DNA of 64,000 nt from Bacteroidetes bacterium OLB10 (GCA_001567275.1 LNBX01000026.1:128056-192055); one strand, 5' to 3'. Positions 34,744 to 44,420 are shown, counted from the stretch's first letter. Notes: generated by a model from the letters alone, not told the origin. Translations and numbers: made by a program.

Positions 34744-35865
34744 ATGAAGCTAATAGTTTCCAGTTTTACCCTATTAAAACAGTTGCAGTCCATCAGTGGT
34801 GTGCTTACCACCAATGCTACCATACCAATTCTTGAGAATTTTTTGTTTCAGCTGAACAACAACGAATTAACCATCACTGCTTCTGACCTTGAAACCACCA
34901 TCACCACCAAACTGAAAGTGGAATCAAAAGATAAAGGCACCATTGCTATTCCGGGTAAAATATTGCTTGAAATATTAAAAACCTTTAATGAGCAGCCGCT
35001 CACCTTTTCCATCAACGATAAAAACAACATCATTGAAATAAGTTCCGACTACGGAAAATATAAACTCAATGGCGAAAAGGGTGAAGATTATCCGAGAGTA
35101 CCTGTAATTGACAAAAGCAATCATATTGAATTGCCTTCGGCAGTATTGCATGAGGCAATCAACAAAACTATTTTTGCAACAGGCAATGATGATTTGCGTC
35201 CGGTAATGTCAGGAGTTTTCTGTCAGTTGTCAGATGACAGCACCGTATTTGTAGCAACAGATGCACATCGCCTGGTACGCTATCGCAGAACAGATATTAA
35301 ATCGAAACAGGCTGGTTCTTTTATTCTGCCAAAGAAACCTCTTACACTTTTAAAAAATATTCTGCCTTCAGAAGAAACACGCGTAAAAGTGGATTACAAT
35401 GAAGCCAATGCATTTTTCAGTTTCGAAAATTATGAATTGATATGCCGTTTGATTGATGGCCGTTATCCGAACTATGAAGCTGTAATTCCGGTTGACAATC
35501 CGAATGTATTGACAATAGACCGCGTGGCATTTTTAAATTCCATTAAGCGTGTTGCCATTTTTGCAAATAAAACCACCTATCAGGTGAAGCTGGCAATCAA
35601 AGGCAGTGAACTGGCAATTTCGGCAGAAGATGCGGACTTTGCCAATGAAGCCAATGAAAGACTTACCTGCTCTTATGAAGGTGCTGATATGGATATTGCT
35701 TTTAATGCACGCTTCTTAGCGGATATGGTTGCCAATTTAGATACTGAAGAAATACAGGTTCACATGTCGCTGCCCAACCGAGCAGGTATTCTGACTCCGG
35801 GCAAAGATCATGCTACCAAAGGAGAAGATATTCTGATGCTGGTGATGCCGGTGATGATCGGATAA
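34744..35865 (+). CDS. dnaN: DNA polymerase III sliding clamp (beta subunit)
   Basis: This 373-residue protein has the three-domain clamp pattern: MKLIVSSFTLLKQLQSISGVL, LENFLFQLNNNELTITASDLE, RPVMSGVFCQL, TDAHRLVRYRRT and MLVMPVMIG at the C-terminus. It encircles DNA to tether the replicase. Length is typical. Adjacency of gldG and dnaN is seen in other Bacteroidota. A strong hairpin terminates it at 35883-35931. Confidence 0.96.
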   Translation: MKLIVSSFTLLKQLQSISGVLTTNATIPILENFLFQLNNNELTITASDLETTITTKLKVESKDKGTIAIPGKILLEILKTFNEQPLTFSINDKNNIIEISSDYGKYKLNGEKGEDYPRVPVIDKSNHIELPSAVLHEAINKTIFATGNDDLRPVMSGVFCQLSDDSTVFVATDAHRLVRYRRTDIKSKQAGSFILPKKPLTLLKNILPSEETRVKVDYNEANAFFSFENYELICRLIDGRYPNYEAVIPVDNPNVLTIDRVAFLNSIKRVAIFANKTTYQVKLAIKGSELAISAEDADFANEANERLTCSYEGADMDIAFNARFLADMVANLDTEEIQVHMSLPNRAGILTPGKDHATKGEDILMLVMPVMIG

Positions 35866-35882
35866 GAATTTTATAGTATGTA

Positions 35883-35931
35883 TTGTAAACAAAGAGCGAG
35901 GGCTGAATCAGCCCTCGCTCTTTGTTTACAA
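35883..35931. terminator. 22-bp perfect inverted repeat after dnaN
   Basis: Both arms are 22 bp and perfectly complementary (TTGTAAACAAAGAGCGAGGG begins the left arm) around a 5-nt loop GAATC. The stem is unusually long for an intrinsic terminator. It should stop transcription from both sides. Confidence 0.8.
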
Positions 35932-35999
35932 ATGTGTTTTTCAAAAAATAATTACTGCACAGCCTCTGTTTATCAGCGAAACAAAATATGCAAATAAAA

Positions 36000-36042
36000 A
36001 AACCAATAAAGAGTTTTAAAAAGGCAAACTCCTTATTGGTTT
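36000..36042 (-). terminator. Intrinsic terminator of the cupredoxin gene
   Basis: On the minus strand AAACCAATAAGGAGTTT pairs with AAACTCTTTATTGGTTT (one mismatch) and is followed by a long T-run. It is 18 bp after the stop of the cupredoxin gene. Confidence 0.75.
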
Positions 36043-36059
36043 GATAAATAAAACAGCAG

Positions 36060-36671
36060 TTACAGTTTTACAAAACGCACAGGACGCATTTTATTCTCTG
36101 ATGATTTCAGGAAATATATTCCCTTAGTCAGCGATGATACATCAATGCTTGCGGCTTTGTCATAAGGCACCGCAGTTGTTTGCATCACAACTTTTCCGAG
36201 CATGTTGATGATTTCAACATCAACTGTTGACGCTGATGTTTTGCTGTTCAGATGCAAAACATCTTTCACGGGATTTGGATAAATGCTCCATGCAACATTG
36301 TTCACCAAATCAGGTAAGCCGGTTGCAACAACATTGATCTGACCTTTCATGCCCATGCTTGCATGTGGTTTGCAGACATACCAAACAGTGCCAACTGATG
36401 TGCAAACAATAAACGATGTTCCGTTAGAGGTGTTGGCAGGAGTAAAATCAAACCCACCCGAAAGCGGTGTGCTGCCATTTGCATTCCAGGTAGCCTGGCT
36501 TACCTGAGTGGCTGTATGTGAGCTGGTCACATTCCATGTTACTGTATCGCCAACTGCGGCATTAACAGTAGCAGGACTAAATGAGAAACCTGAAATGTTG
36601 ATCAGGTGATTGGTGGCGAAACAACATGTTGTTGCACCAACGAGCAAAAGTGTAAGTAAATGTTTATTCAT
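36060..36671 (-). CDS. Secreted plastocyanin-like blue copper protein with T9SS tail
   Basis: This 203-residue exported protein has a signal peptide, a cupredoxin domain with H52, then CKPHASMGM giving ligands C100, H103 and M108 (the C-x2-H-x4-M pattern of plastocyanin), and a C-terminal type IX sorting domain (SIYPNPVKDVLHL). It is a secreted or surface electron carrier, or a copper-binding protein. The T9SS tail on a cupredoxin is unusual. It stands alone with its own promoter and terminator, so its redox partner is not evident. Confidence 0.82.
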   Translation of the reverse strand: MNKHLLTLLLVGATTCCFATNHLINISGFSFSPATVNAAVGDTVTWNVTSSHTATQVSQATWNANGSTPLSGGFDFTPANTSNGTSFIVCTSVGTVWYVCKPHASMGMKGQINVVATGLPDLVNNVAWSIYPNPVKDVLHLNSKTSASTVDVEIINMLGKVVMQTTAVPYDKAASIDVSSLTKGIYFLKSSENKMRPVRFVKL

Positions 36672-36687
36672 ATAATTTGATTTTTAC

Positions 36688-36695
36688 CAAAAATA
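36688..36695 (-). promoter_or_regulatory. -7 box for the cupredoxin gene
   Basis: TATTTTTG on the minus strand, 17 nt before the start; a TTTG lies 23 nt further upstream, a somewhat long spacing. Confidence 0.45.
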
Positions 36696-36879
36696 AAAGG
36701 CTATACCATTGTAAAAATCAAACCACAGGTTTCTTCATTTGGTGAACAATAATTAAAAAAAATAATCAGAATTTATTTTACCTCTCCTATGGACAAAAAA
36801 GAGAGTAAACTGCGGCTGCTGAAAGATGCCATAAATTAACACTCCTTAACTTAATTAAGTGGCTTTTGAACGCTGTCGC

Positions 36880-38145
36880 CTAACTTAATTTCAGAATGTT
36901 TTTTCTGAACAATACCACTGCTAGTGAGTTAAGAATGGTTCCAATCAGAAGTAAAACCAATATACGTGATAAGAAAGTGCCACTGGTGATGGGTAAGTTT
37001 CGCCAAAAAATATCATAAAAACTCTGAATGCTCCAGAAGTTGACAGATATCACCGCAATCTTTTGCATAAATGCAGGCATAAAAAATATAGGCATCATAC
37101 TTCCTCCGATGGCACTCATCACCAAAATAATCAGCGTGGACAATCCCTGCACCTGTTGACGTGATTTTGCAAACGATGCCAGAAAAACACCAAATGCAGA
37201 GCAGGCAAACGCAGTAGCTACAATGGTAATGATTAACCCACTGAGATGCGAATAAATATCAAGTCCGAAAACTAAGCTTGCAAATAGAAACATGACTACC
37301 AGTTGAAAAATTGAAATCACATTTGCTGAAATCATTTTGCCGAATAAAATTTTTATCGGGTTCATGGGTGTGTACAACAATCTTTTTAATGTTCCCTCCT
37401 GCTTCTCATCCAGAATACCTGCGCCAATTCCCACTACTGAAAACAACAGCATCATCACGGCAGTGCCTGCCACAGCCTGCACCAGTCCGAGACTGTTATC
37501 CTTCTCCGCAGCTACCAGTTTAGTCATCTTAATATCTCCGCCAAATAGTCCTGCTCCTGCATTATCATTTCCATCACTTTGCATTTCACCCATTGTTATT
37601 GCATCAAACAATCCATCGGATTTGTGTTGGATATTTTGTTTCACTGTATCGCTTGCACCCGGCACCATTTTGTCGAAACGGTTTCGCATCACAGCTTTTG
37701 GATTACCAATATTAAAAGGAAGCATGGCTATGGTAGGTATGAGCGATTGCTGCAAAAGTCCTACCTGTATTTCCTGGGCTTCATCATATTGCAACTCAAG
37801 AGGCAATTCTTTTCCTGCAGTTAACGAATCAGAAAATCCTTTGTGAATAATAAGCACACAGGCCTGATCACCTTTCTTAATGTTTTCCTGTGCTTTTTCC
37901 AACGGCACTTTCAGCAGTTCAACATTCTTGAGCGAATCGAGCACCTGCATAGCTGATGCCGATGATGGTGTCTGATCCAAATCACTCACCTGCATGGAAA
38001 TTTTAGTATCCTTTTTCCCCTGGCCTGCACCTCCGAATGCCAGTGCAAACAAGGTGATAAGAGCAATGGGTAAAGCAAAAGAAAGCAGCATGGAGCGCTT
38101 GTCTTTGAAAAATAATCTCAAATCTTTTATCGTAAGCTTTATCAT
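36880..38145 (-). CDS. ABC-2 type exporter permease
   Basis: This 421-residue protein has an N-terminal membrane helix, a large exported loop (about residues 40-215) and five further membrane helices, with GTLKRLLYTPMNPIKILFGKM before the membrane part, as in ABC-2 (YhgE/DrrB/NatB-like) permeases. It pairs with the ATPase 3 bp upstream. Cargo could be a drug or lipid; the sequence does not decide. Confidence 0.88.
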   Translation of the reverse strand: MIKLTIKDLRLFFKDKRSMLLSFALPIALITLFALAFGGAGQGKKDTKISMQVSDLDQTPSSASAMQVLDSLKNVELLKVPLEKAQENIKKGDQACVLIIHKGFSDSLTAGKELPLELQYDEAQEIQVGLLQQSLIPTIAMLPFNIGNPKAVMRNRFDKMVPGASDTVKQNIQHKSDGLFDAITMGEMQSDGNDNAGAGLFGGDIKMTKLVAAEKDNSLGLVQAVAGTAVMMLLFSVVGIGAGILDEKQEGTLKRLLYTPMNPIKILFGKMISANVISIFQLVVMFLFASLVFGLDIYSHLSGLIITIVATAFACSAFGVFLASFAKSRQQVQGLSTLIILVMSAIGGSMMPIFFMPAFMQKIAVISVNFWSIQSFYDIFWRNLPITSGTFLSRILVLLLIGTILNSLAVVLFRKNILKLS

Positions 38146-38148
38146 GAT

Positions 38149-39072
38149 TCAGTCTCTTAATTGTTTACCTGTTAAACTTAAAAATACTGTTTCAAGATTT
38201 ACTTTCTTGATTTCAATATTGTGGATGTCGGCACCTGCATCACTGCATTGCGAAATTATTTTAGACAGCTCTGTTTTTAAATCAGATGTGTAGAAATAAA
38301 TTTTATCATCTGTATGATTACAGTCCTTCCAGAACGACTGAATTTTCTGCACCTTGTCATCATTCAGATTATTAAAAGTAATGACAATGGTTTCTTTAGC
38401 ACTGCTGCTTTTCCTGAGTTCATCCAGTGTTCCTTCCGCAATGATTTGTCCGTTATCAATAATTCCGATTCTGTCGCAAAAACGTTCTGCTTCTTCCATG
38501 TAATGTGTTGTATAAACTATGGTCATCCCGTTGCTGTGCAGTTTTTCAATCACTTCGAAAATGAGATTTCTGCTCTGAGGATCAATACCTACAGTAGGCT
38601 CGTCCATAAAAACTATACGCGGCTGATGCAACAGTGCTGCAGCAATATTTATTCTGCGTTTCATTCCACCGGAATAGGTACTTACCTTATCCTTTCTTCT
38701 CTCGGAAAGTCCGAACAACGTTAGCACTTCGTCTATTCGTTTTTTCAGCTCAGTTTTCGGAACGTCATACAATCCGCCCCAAAACCACAGGTTCTCTTCG
38801 GCAGTCAGTTCGTTATACAGAGCAATTTCCTGCGGCACCACACCAATTATTCTTTTACTCTCATTGGGATGGGTGTAAATATTATTTCCGTTTATCAGCA
38901 CTTCACCTGAGTCGGGAGTTAAAATAGAACTCATGATGGAAATGGTTGTTGTTTTGCCTGCACCATTGGGTCCAAGCAAACCATAAAACTCACCTTCTTT
39001 GATATTGAATGAAATACCTTTTAAGGCCTCGTGGCTGTTGTACGATTTTTTTAAATCCTTAATTGCAATCAT
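38149..39072 (-). CDS. ABC transporter ATP-binding protein
   Basis: This 307-residue ATPase has Walker A GPNGAGKTT (residues 34-42), signature YSGGMKRR (134-141) and Walker B IVFMDEP (154-160), with GVVPQEIALYNELTAEENL as Q-loop. The C-terminal ~90 residues (KTELSKIISQCSDAG) form a regulatory domain. This matches the ABC-2 exporter ATPases of the drug/CcmA group, and it is transcribed with the permease. Confidence 0.92.
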   Translation of the reverse strand: MIAIKDLKKSYNSHEALKGISFNIKEGEFYGLLGPNGAGKTTTISIMSSILTPDSGEVLINGNNIYTHPNESKRIIGVVPQEIALYNELTAEENLWFWGGLYDVPKTELKKRIDEVLTLFGLSERRKDKVSTYSGGMKRRINIAAALLHQPRIVFMDEPTVGIDPQSRNLIFEVIEKLHSNGMTIVYTTHYMEEAERFCDRIGIIDNGQIIAEGTLDELRKSSSAKETIVITFNNLNDDKVQKIQSFWKDCNHTDDKIYFYTSDLKTELSKIISQCSDAGADIHNIEIKKVNLETVFLSLTGKQLRD

Positions 39073-39185
39073 TGCATTATTTAATTTTAACTACAGCAGA
39101 AAAATGAAATCCGGTGATAGTTTTTTTCGCACAAACAATTTACAACAGAAAATCACTCTCTGAATTTAAACAGAGAAAAACACTG

Positions 39186-40145
39186 TTATCCTTCCTGCAC
39201 CACGCCCATTGCACTGAACTTGTCTATCCGGTTTTTCACTCTGTCGGTAGCATTTACTTTCCGCAATGCGCCAAGTTCTGTTACTATTACTTTTTTTACC
39301 GACTGATAAATTTCTTCAGGGTTGCTGTGTGCACCTCCCGGAGGCTCTTTGATAATTCCATCAATGAGTTTTTGTTTCAGCATATCGTCAGCGGTAAGTT
39401 TAAGTGCATTGGCGGCTTTCTCTTTATTGTCCCAGTTGCGCCACAAAATACTTGAGCATGATTCAGGAGAAATTACCGAATACCATGTGTTTTCAAGCAT
39501 AAAAACTTTATCGCCAATGCCAATACCAAGTGCGCCACCGGAAGCACCTTCGCCAATGATGATGCAGATTACGGGCACTTTAAGAATAGACATCTCATAC
39601 AGATTACGGGCAATGGCTTCGCCCTGCCCACGCTCTTCGGCTTCGAGGCCGGGATATGCACCGGGAGTATCAATAAAGGTGACAATGGGTTTGTTGAATT
39701 TTTCAGCGAGCTTCATCAGTCGCAAAGCTTTGCGATATCCTTCGGGGTTGGGCATTCCAAAGTTGCGATACTGACGCGATTTGGTGTTGTGTCCCTTTTG
39801 CTGACCGATAAACATTACCGACATTGAGTCTATCATACCGAATCCGCCAATCATGGCTTTGTCGTCCTTCACGGTGCGGTCGCCATGCAACTCCATAAAA
39901 GTATTGTCGGTGATGGCATTGATATAATTGAGTGAATAAGGTCTGTCGGGATGGCGGCTCAGCTGAACGCGCTGCCATGGTGAGAGATTGCTGTAAAGCT
40001 GTTTTTTAACGACTTCTATTTTATCTTCTATCTCAGCCAGAAGTTTGGTAACGTCAATTTTTCCTTTAACACCAATTTGTTTTGTTTTCTCCAATTGTTC
40101 GTACAACTCTTCAATTGGTTTTTCAAAATCAAGATAATTTGGCAT
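39186..40145 (-). CDS. accA: Acetyl-CoA carboxylase carboxyltransferase subunit alpha
   Basis: This 319-residue protein is AccA of the fatty-acid synthesis carboxyltransferase: [47 protein letters not shown] and [15 protein letters not shown] are family blocks. I chose ATG at 40145, since an upstream ATG at 40193 adds 16 hydrophobic residues not seen in the family. Its partner AccD is not in this window. A well-spaced promoter lies just upstream. Confidence 0.95.
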   Translation of the reverse strand: MPNYLDFEKPIEELYEQLEKTKQIGVKGKIDVTKLLAEIEDKIEVVKKQLYSNLSPWQRVQLSRHPDRPYSLNYINAITDNTFMELHGDRTVKDDKAMIGGFGMIDSMSVMFIGQQKGHNTKSRQYRNFGMPNPEGYRKALRLMKLAEKFNKPIVTFIDTPGAYPGLEAEERGQGEAIARNLYEMSILKVPVICIIIGEGASGGALGIGIGDKVFMLENTWYSVISPESCSSILWRNWDNKEKAANALKLTADDMLKQKLIDGIIKEPPGGAHSNPEEIYQSVKKVIVTELGALRKVNATDRVKNRIDKFSAMGVVQEG

Positions 40146-40164
40146 GTTGCTATGGTTTGAAAGG

Positions 40165-40194
40165 CAAAAATAACATAAAATAAATACGACCAAA
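40165..40194 (-). promoter_or_regulatory. Promoter for accA
   Basis: TATTTTTG (40165-40172) and TTTG (40191-40194) on the minus strand are separated by 18 nt, the Bacteroidota arrangement. The box lies 19 nt from the accA start. Confidence 0.65.
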
Positions 40195-40245
40195 GCCCAA
40201 ATGTTTTTGTATGATTAACAGCAAGGGGTTTATCTTCGCAGCCGG

Positions 40246-41067
40246 ATGATTTGTTTTCCCAATGCCAAAATAAATGTAGGCCTGTTTATCACTTCGCGCC
40301 TGCCTGACGGGTATCACACTCTTGAAACGCTTTTCTACCCTGTTCCGTGGAAAGATATTCTTGAAATTATTCCTGTTGAAAAAAATATTTCAGGAAAGAA
40401 AGCAGCCATCACAGTTACAGGCAAAATTCCTGAAGGTCATGCATCTGATAATCTTTGTGTAAAAGCTTATCATCTGCTCGACAAAATTTATTCATTGCCT
40501 CCGGTTGAAATGTATCTGCATAAACAAATTCCTTCAGGAGCAGGACTTGGCGGTGGTTCGTCAGATGCTGCTCACACACTCATTATGCTGAATCATTTGT
40601 TTGAACTGAAACTGGATAATGAAACACTTAAAAAACTTGCATTATCATTGGGTGCAGATTGTCCGTTTTTTATTGACAACCAACCTGCATTTGCACATTC
40701 CAAAGGTGAAATGCTGACTCCTGCTCCTGAAATTCTTAAAGGGAATTACCTTGTTGTTATAAAACCTCCTGTAAACATTTCTACTGCGTATGCTTATAGT
40801 CTTGTTAAGCCTAAACCGAATCCTGTTGCATTGAACGAACTCGTACAGTTGCCAAAAGAATCATGGAAAGAATTTCTCAGAAATGATTTTGAAGAAAAAA
40901 TATTTGAGCAATACCCCCTGCTCTACGGAATAAAAAATCAGCTGTATCAATCAGGAGCGTGGTATGCTTCCATGAGTGGCAGCGGCTCTGCTGTTTATGG
41001 ATTGTTTGAGAAAAAACCTGATGTTTCTTTTGACGATTACCCTGAACAGATAATTTGCCGTCTATAA
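40246..41067 (+). CDS. ispE: 4-diphosphocytidyl-2-C-methyl-D-erythritol kinase
   Basis: This 273-residue GHMP kinase phosphorylates CDP-methylerythritol in the non-mevalonate isoprenoid pathway. The GHMP motif PSGAGLGGGSSDAA (residues 96-109), FPNAKINVGL at the N-terminus and YASMSGSGSAVYGLF at the C-terminus are diagnostic. Length is normal. It is divergent from accA. A weak box (TATCTTCG) with a TTG about 21 nt upstream lies at 40230-40237. Confidence 0.94.
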   Translation: MICFPNAKINVGLFITSRLPDGYHTLETLFYPVPWKDILEIIPVEKNISGKKAAITVTGKIPEGHASDNLCVKAYHLLDKIYSLPPVEMYLHKQIPSGAGLGGGSSDAAHTLIMLNHLFELKLDNETLKKLALSLGADCPFFIDNQPAFAHSKGEMLTPAPEILKGNYLVVIKPPVNISTAYAYSLVKPKPNPVALNELVQLPKESWKEFLRNDFEEKIFEQYPLLYGIKNQLYQSGAWYASMSGSGSAVYGLFEKKPDVSFDDYPEQIICRL

Positions 41068-41070
41068 AAA

Positions 41071-41808
41071 TTATTTTTTTCGTCCTAACATAAAGGTGGC
41101 ATACAGATTAAAAAACACCTGTTTGTTTTTTGTAAATGCCATAATCGGAATTTCTTTTGCATAGGCATCAACCATGGCACCTGCTTCAATAGCTGTGATG
41201 CCATCATTGAGAATGTTGTATTCAAACATCAGTCCTGATTTAAGGTGGAGACCGGGATAAAGTTTAAGTTCGTTCAGTCCTTTTGTAAACTCAGCTTTAC
41301 CATATACATTATCTCTGTCGTGAGCCGGGTTGTTGGGGTCATATTTTTCAACTACCTGAAGGCCGTTGCCCGAAGCGAAAATAAGATACACAGGTTTGGT
41401 AATTCCGAATGATAATCCTCCTGTTGAATTCCATCGTATTTCAAAATTTTTTCTCTCGGCTTTTGTGAACAATACTTTTTCAAAACAATATCCGCCATGA
41501 ACCACCAGCAGCGAGTTCATTTTTCCGAATACAAAAGTTTTTGGCCGTTCTGAAAGATAGCTTACCGTTTTATATTCCTTCGGGTGTTTCATGCTCACTA
41601 TTTCCACTTCAAACATCCGCTTCTTGCTCACGGTAAGATTTTTCCCTTTACGAAACATAAAACCCCAACCGCTGGTATGAAGTGTTGCTCCTATCGAAAA
41701 CTCACTGGTATATCTCAATGGAGTATCTTCTACATAATCATAGCGCACATCCTGTGCCTGACTTTGTACAAAGCAAAAAAGTAAAACTGCTGTGACGATG
41801 CGTTTCAT
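41071..41808 (-). CDS. Outer-membrane beta-barrel-like protein
   Basis: This 245-residue protein has a signal peptide (to about residue 18, VQSQA) and is otherwise beta-rich with alternating hydrophobic residues (EFSIGATLHTSGWGFMFRKG, GFMFRKGKNLTVSKKRMFEV), ending FNLYATFMLGRKK, which resembles small outer-membrane barrels. I know no specific family. It is convergent with ispE (3-bp gap) and isolated from neighbours. Confidence 0.6.
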   Translation of the reverse strand: MKRIVTAVLLFCFVQSQAQDVRYDYVEDTPLRYTSEFSIGATLHTSGWGFMFRKGKNLTVSKKRMFEVEIVSMKHPKEYKTVSYLSERPKTFVFGKMNSLLVVHGGYCFEKVLFTKAERKNFEIRWNSTGGLSFGITKPVYLIFASGNGLQVVEKYDPNNPAHDRDNVYGKAEFTKGLNELKLYPGLHLKSGLMFEYNILNDGITAIEAGAMVDAYAKEIPIMAFTKNKQVFFNLYATFMLGRKK

Positions 41809-41923
41809 TGCGTTACAAATGTAATTTATTTTAAAATGAAAAAAAAGTAAGCGACTGGTTTTCTGTTATTCTATTGTTATCAACAAAATCAAATTAAAAC
41901 TGATGCTGTATTAATTTAGCGCC

Positions 41924-42217
41924 ATGATCAGAAAGTCGAATGAAGAGAGCTTAAAAGAAGTAATTGACCAGTTGCTTGACACCTATCGCCTGCGCGATAA
42001 ACTCAATCAGGTAAAACTCATACGCAGCTGGGATAAAATTATGGGAGAAGGAATCAGCAAACGAACTGAAAAAATTCAATTCAGAAACGATACACTTTTT
42101 ATTTATCTCAACTCAGCCCCTCTGAAGGAAGAGCTGAACTATGGTCGTGAAAAAATTGTCAAACTGATGAATGAAGAACTAGGTGGCGATTACATCAAAG
42201 AGGTAATCATTCGCTGA
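41924..42217 (+). CDS. DUF721 (DciA-like) protein
   Basis: This 97-residue protein, SLKEVIDQLLDTYRLRDKL, SWDKIMGEGISKRTEKI and LFIYLNSAPLKEELNYGREKI, matches the DUF721/DciA family; DciA is a helicase loader in many bacteria. It is convergent with nusB. Confidence 0.82.
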   Translation: MIRKSNEESLKEVIDQLLDTYRLRDKLNQVKLIRSWDKIMGEGISKRTEKIQFRNDTLFIYLNSAPLKEELNYGREKIVKLMNEELGGDYIKEVIIR

Positions 42218-42236
42218 TAATTGTTAAAAAGCAGAA

Positions 42237-43169
42237 TTAATTTTCTACCAGGCCGCGACCTGTTTTCACAATTTTATTTTCGCTGCGAAGGTCTTCAACA
42301 ATTTTATCGAGTACACCGTTTATAAATACTTTACTCTGAGGAGTGCTGTAATCTTTTGAAATATCAATGTATTCGTTCATGGTTACCTTGAGCGGAATCT
42401 GTTTGAACAGCATAAACTCGGTAATAGCCATTTTAAGCATGATGATATCAGTAAGTGCAATGCGTTCCACATCCCAGTTTTTGGTTCGTGCTGCAATAAT
42501 GGCCGTCCATTCTTTGTCGTTCCTGATAGTCTCATTCAGCAACTCAACCATAAATTTTCGGTCATCTTCTTCATCTCTGAATAATGGAAGAATATTTTTT
42601 TCTCCGGCAGTATAAAACAAACGAATCGTTTTAAGAACCATGATGTGTGCAAGGCTTAAGCTCTCTGCCCACCATATATTTTTTTCCTCCAGCACAGAAG
42701 AAACAAACTCCGAACCTTCAATTTCGTCTTTATAAATTTTTTGAATCCACTCCGGTTCTTGAACAGGTTCATCAGTCATGGTGAGTGTGCGGTAAGATGG
42801 ATGATGCCTGAGCTTATAAAAACATTTCCCTACAGCTTCCATATCAGCCTGCCAACTGATTTTGCTTTTCTTCACAGCATCGGTAAAAGGTTTAAAACCG
42901 GAGAGCCATTTGACAAACTCTGTTTGGGCAAAGGAGCGTGTAAACTCCCGTTTGTTGACAATAAATTTGGATGCTACATCAATTCTGTAAAGGCTTTCCT
43001 GCTCGGCCAGTTCAATCAACAGCTGAAGCAAGGTGAGATAGAGATCATATAAGCGCTCAGTTCCTTCAACAAGTTCTTTCTCGGCTTTCGCCCGGCTATA
43101 TCCTTCGCATTGGAAGTAAGTATAAAGTGTTTGCAAAACACGAATTCGCAGGTGACGCCTGGCTAACAT
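42237..43169 (-). CDS. nusB: Transcription antitermination protein NusB (long form)
   Basis: This 310-residue protein has RIRVLQTLYTYFQC at the N-terminus, ALTDIIMLKMAITEF and PQSKVFINGVLDKI at the C-terminus, the NusB fold. Bacteroidota NusB is about twice the length of the E. coli protein, which fits. It binds boxA RNA with NusE for rRNA antitermination. A 53-bp gap separates it from leucine dehydrogenase, which is upstream on the same strand. Confidence 0.9.
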   Translation of the reverse strand: MLARRHLRIRVLQTLYTYFQCEGYSRAKAEKELVEGTERLYDLYLTLLQLLIELAEQESLYRIDVASKFIVNKREFTRSFAQTEFVKWLSGFKPFTDAVKKSKISWQADMEAVGKCFYKLRHHPSYRTLTMTDEPVQEPEWIQKIYKDEIEGSEFVSSVLEEKNIWWAESLSLAHIMVLKTIRLFYTAGEKNILPLFRDEEDDRKFMVELLNETIRNDKEWTAIIAARTKNWDVERIALTDIIMLKMAITEFMLFKQIPLKVTMNEYIDISKDYSTPQSKVFINGVLDKIVEDLRSENKIVKTGRGLVEN

Positions 43170-43222
43170 AATTTCAAATATTAAATAAGAACGTTAATAA
43201 AAAACAGAATGTAGCTTAAGAA

Positions 43223-44308
43223 TTATTTACCGTAGATTCTCTTCTCAGCAATCTGCATTGCAGCCTGCTGTGTGGTTATTTTTTCAGCTTTTGATTTTTT
43301 GAAGATATCAAGCGTTACATCATAAATATGCTCAGTTTGTTTCATTGCATCAGCATGATTGTAACCTTTCAATTCGCTGTACACATTGATAAGTCCACCG
43401 GCATTGATTAAGAAATCGGGTGCATAAAGAATTCCTTTTTCCATCAGCATTTTGCCATGAACATCTTCATCTGCCAATTGATTATTGGCCGACCCTGCAA
43501 CAATTGCACATTTAAGCTGATTGATGGTGGCAGTATTGAGTGTAGCTCCAAGAGCACAGGGAGCATACACATCCACATCCATAGCATATACTTTTTCAGG
43601 ATTGATAATTTCGGCCTTAAATTCTGAAGCCACATGATTTAATGCATCCTGATTGATATCGGTTACATATACCTTTGCACCTTCTTCAGTAAGAAACTTC
43701 ACAAGGCTTTCACCTACATGCCCTACACCCTGCACCACAACCTTTTTACCGTTCATGCTGTCATTTCCCCAACATTCTTTGGCTGATGCTTTCATGCCCA
43801 TATACACACCATAAGCTGTCACAGGCGATGGGTCGCCACTGCCACCCATAGCCACAGGCAGTCCTGTAACATGCTTGGTTTCCTTAGCAATATATTCCAT
43901 ATCCTTGGTAGAAGTTCCCACATCTTCGGCAGTGATATATCTGCCGCTGAGTGAGTTTACATATCTTCCGAAACTACGGATGAGTGCTTCATTCTTATCT
44001 TTTCTGCTGTCGCCAATGATTACTGCTTTTCCTCCACCTAAATTTAATCCTGATATGGCTGCTTTGTAAGTCATACCGCGTGAAAGACGCAAAACATCTG
44101 TAAGTGCATCATTTTCATTGTCGTACTTCCACATACGTGTACCTCCGAGTGAAGGTCCAAGGTTGGTGTTATGAATGGCGATTATAGCTTTTAAGCCTGT
44201 TTCATGATCGTAGCAGAATACTACCTGCTCATGCTTCATGGATGTGATTTGTGAAAAAATAGAATTAGCCGTAGCTTCTGATTTCTTAATCTCTTTAACT
44301 TCAATCAT
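43223..44308 (-). CDS. Leucine/Glu/Phe/Val-type dehydrogenase
   Basis: This 361-residue NAD-dependent amino-acid dehydrogenase has GPSLGGTRMWKY, GLNLGGGKAVIIGD with the catalytic Lys region, GMTYKAAISGLNLGGGK, and the Rossmann stretch VVVQGVGHVGESLVKFL. It resembles leucine dehydrogenase rather than glutamate dehydrogenase (length about 360). It deaminates branched-chain amino acids. Promoter elements lie just upstream, and nusB follows. Confidence 0.9.
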   Translation of the reverse strand: MIEVKEIKKSEATANSIFSQITSMKHEQVVFCYDHETGLKAIIAIHNTNLGPSLGGTRMWKYDNENDALTDVLRLSRGMTYKAAISGLNLGGGKAVIIGDSRKDKNEALIRSFGRYVNSLSGRYITAEDVGTSTKDMEYIAKETKHVTGLPVAMGGSGDPSPVTAYGVYMGMKASAKECWGNDSMNGKKVVVQGVGHVGESLVKFLTEEGAKVYVTDINQDALNHVASEFKAEIINPEKVYAMDVDVYAPCALGATLNTATINQLKCAIVAGSANNQLADEDVHGKMLMEKGILYAPDFLINAGGLINVYSELKGYNHADAMKQTEHIYDVTLDIFKKSKAEKITTQQAAMQIAEKRIYGK

Positions 44309-44377
44309 TTTAATGTTTTTATCTGATGTATAATTCTACTTACTTTGCATTACCATTATGGCAGAATTATCCGTGCG

Positions 44378-44407
44378 CAAAAGTATCATTTTTTTACTCT
44401 GCTCAAA
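44378..44407 (-). promoter_or_regulatory. Promoter for the leucine-dehydrogenase gene
   Basis: TACTTTTG (44378-44385) with TTTG (44404-44407) 18 nt upstream on the minus strand is a textbook match. The -33 lies 14 bp from the start of the divergent ABC gene. Confidence 0.65.
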
Positions 44408-44420
44408 ATAAAAATTACGA

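Noticed and set aside
36780-36840. 16-codon frame MDKKESKLRLLKDAIN as a small gene
   Set aside because: Too short, without promoter or conserved features; it only resembles the start of a DNA-binding protein.
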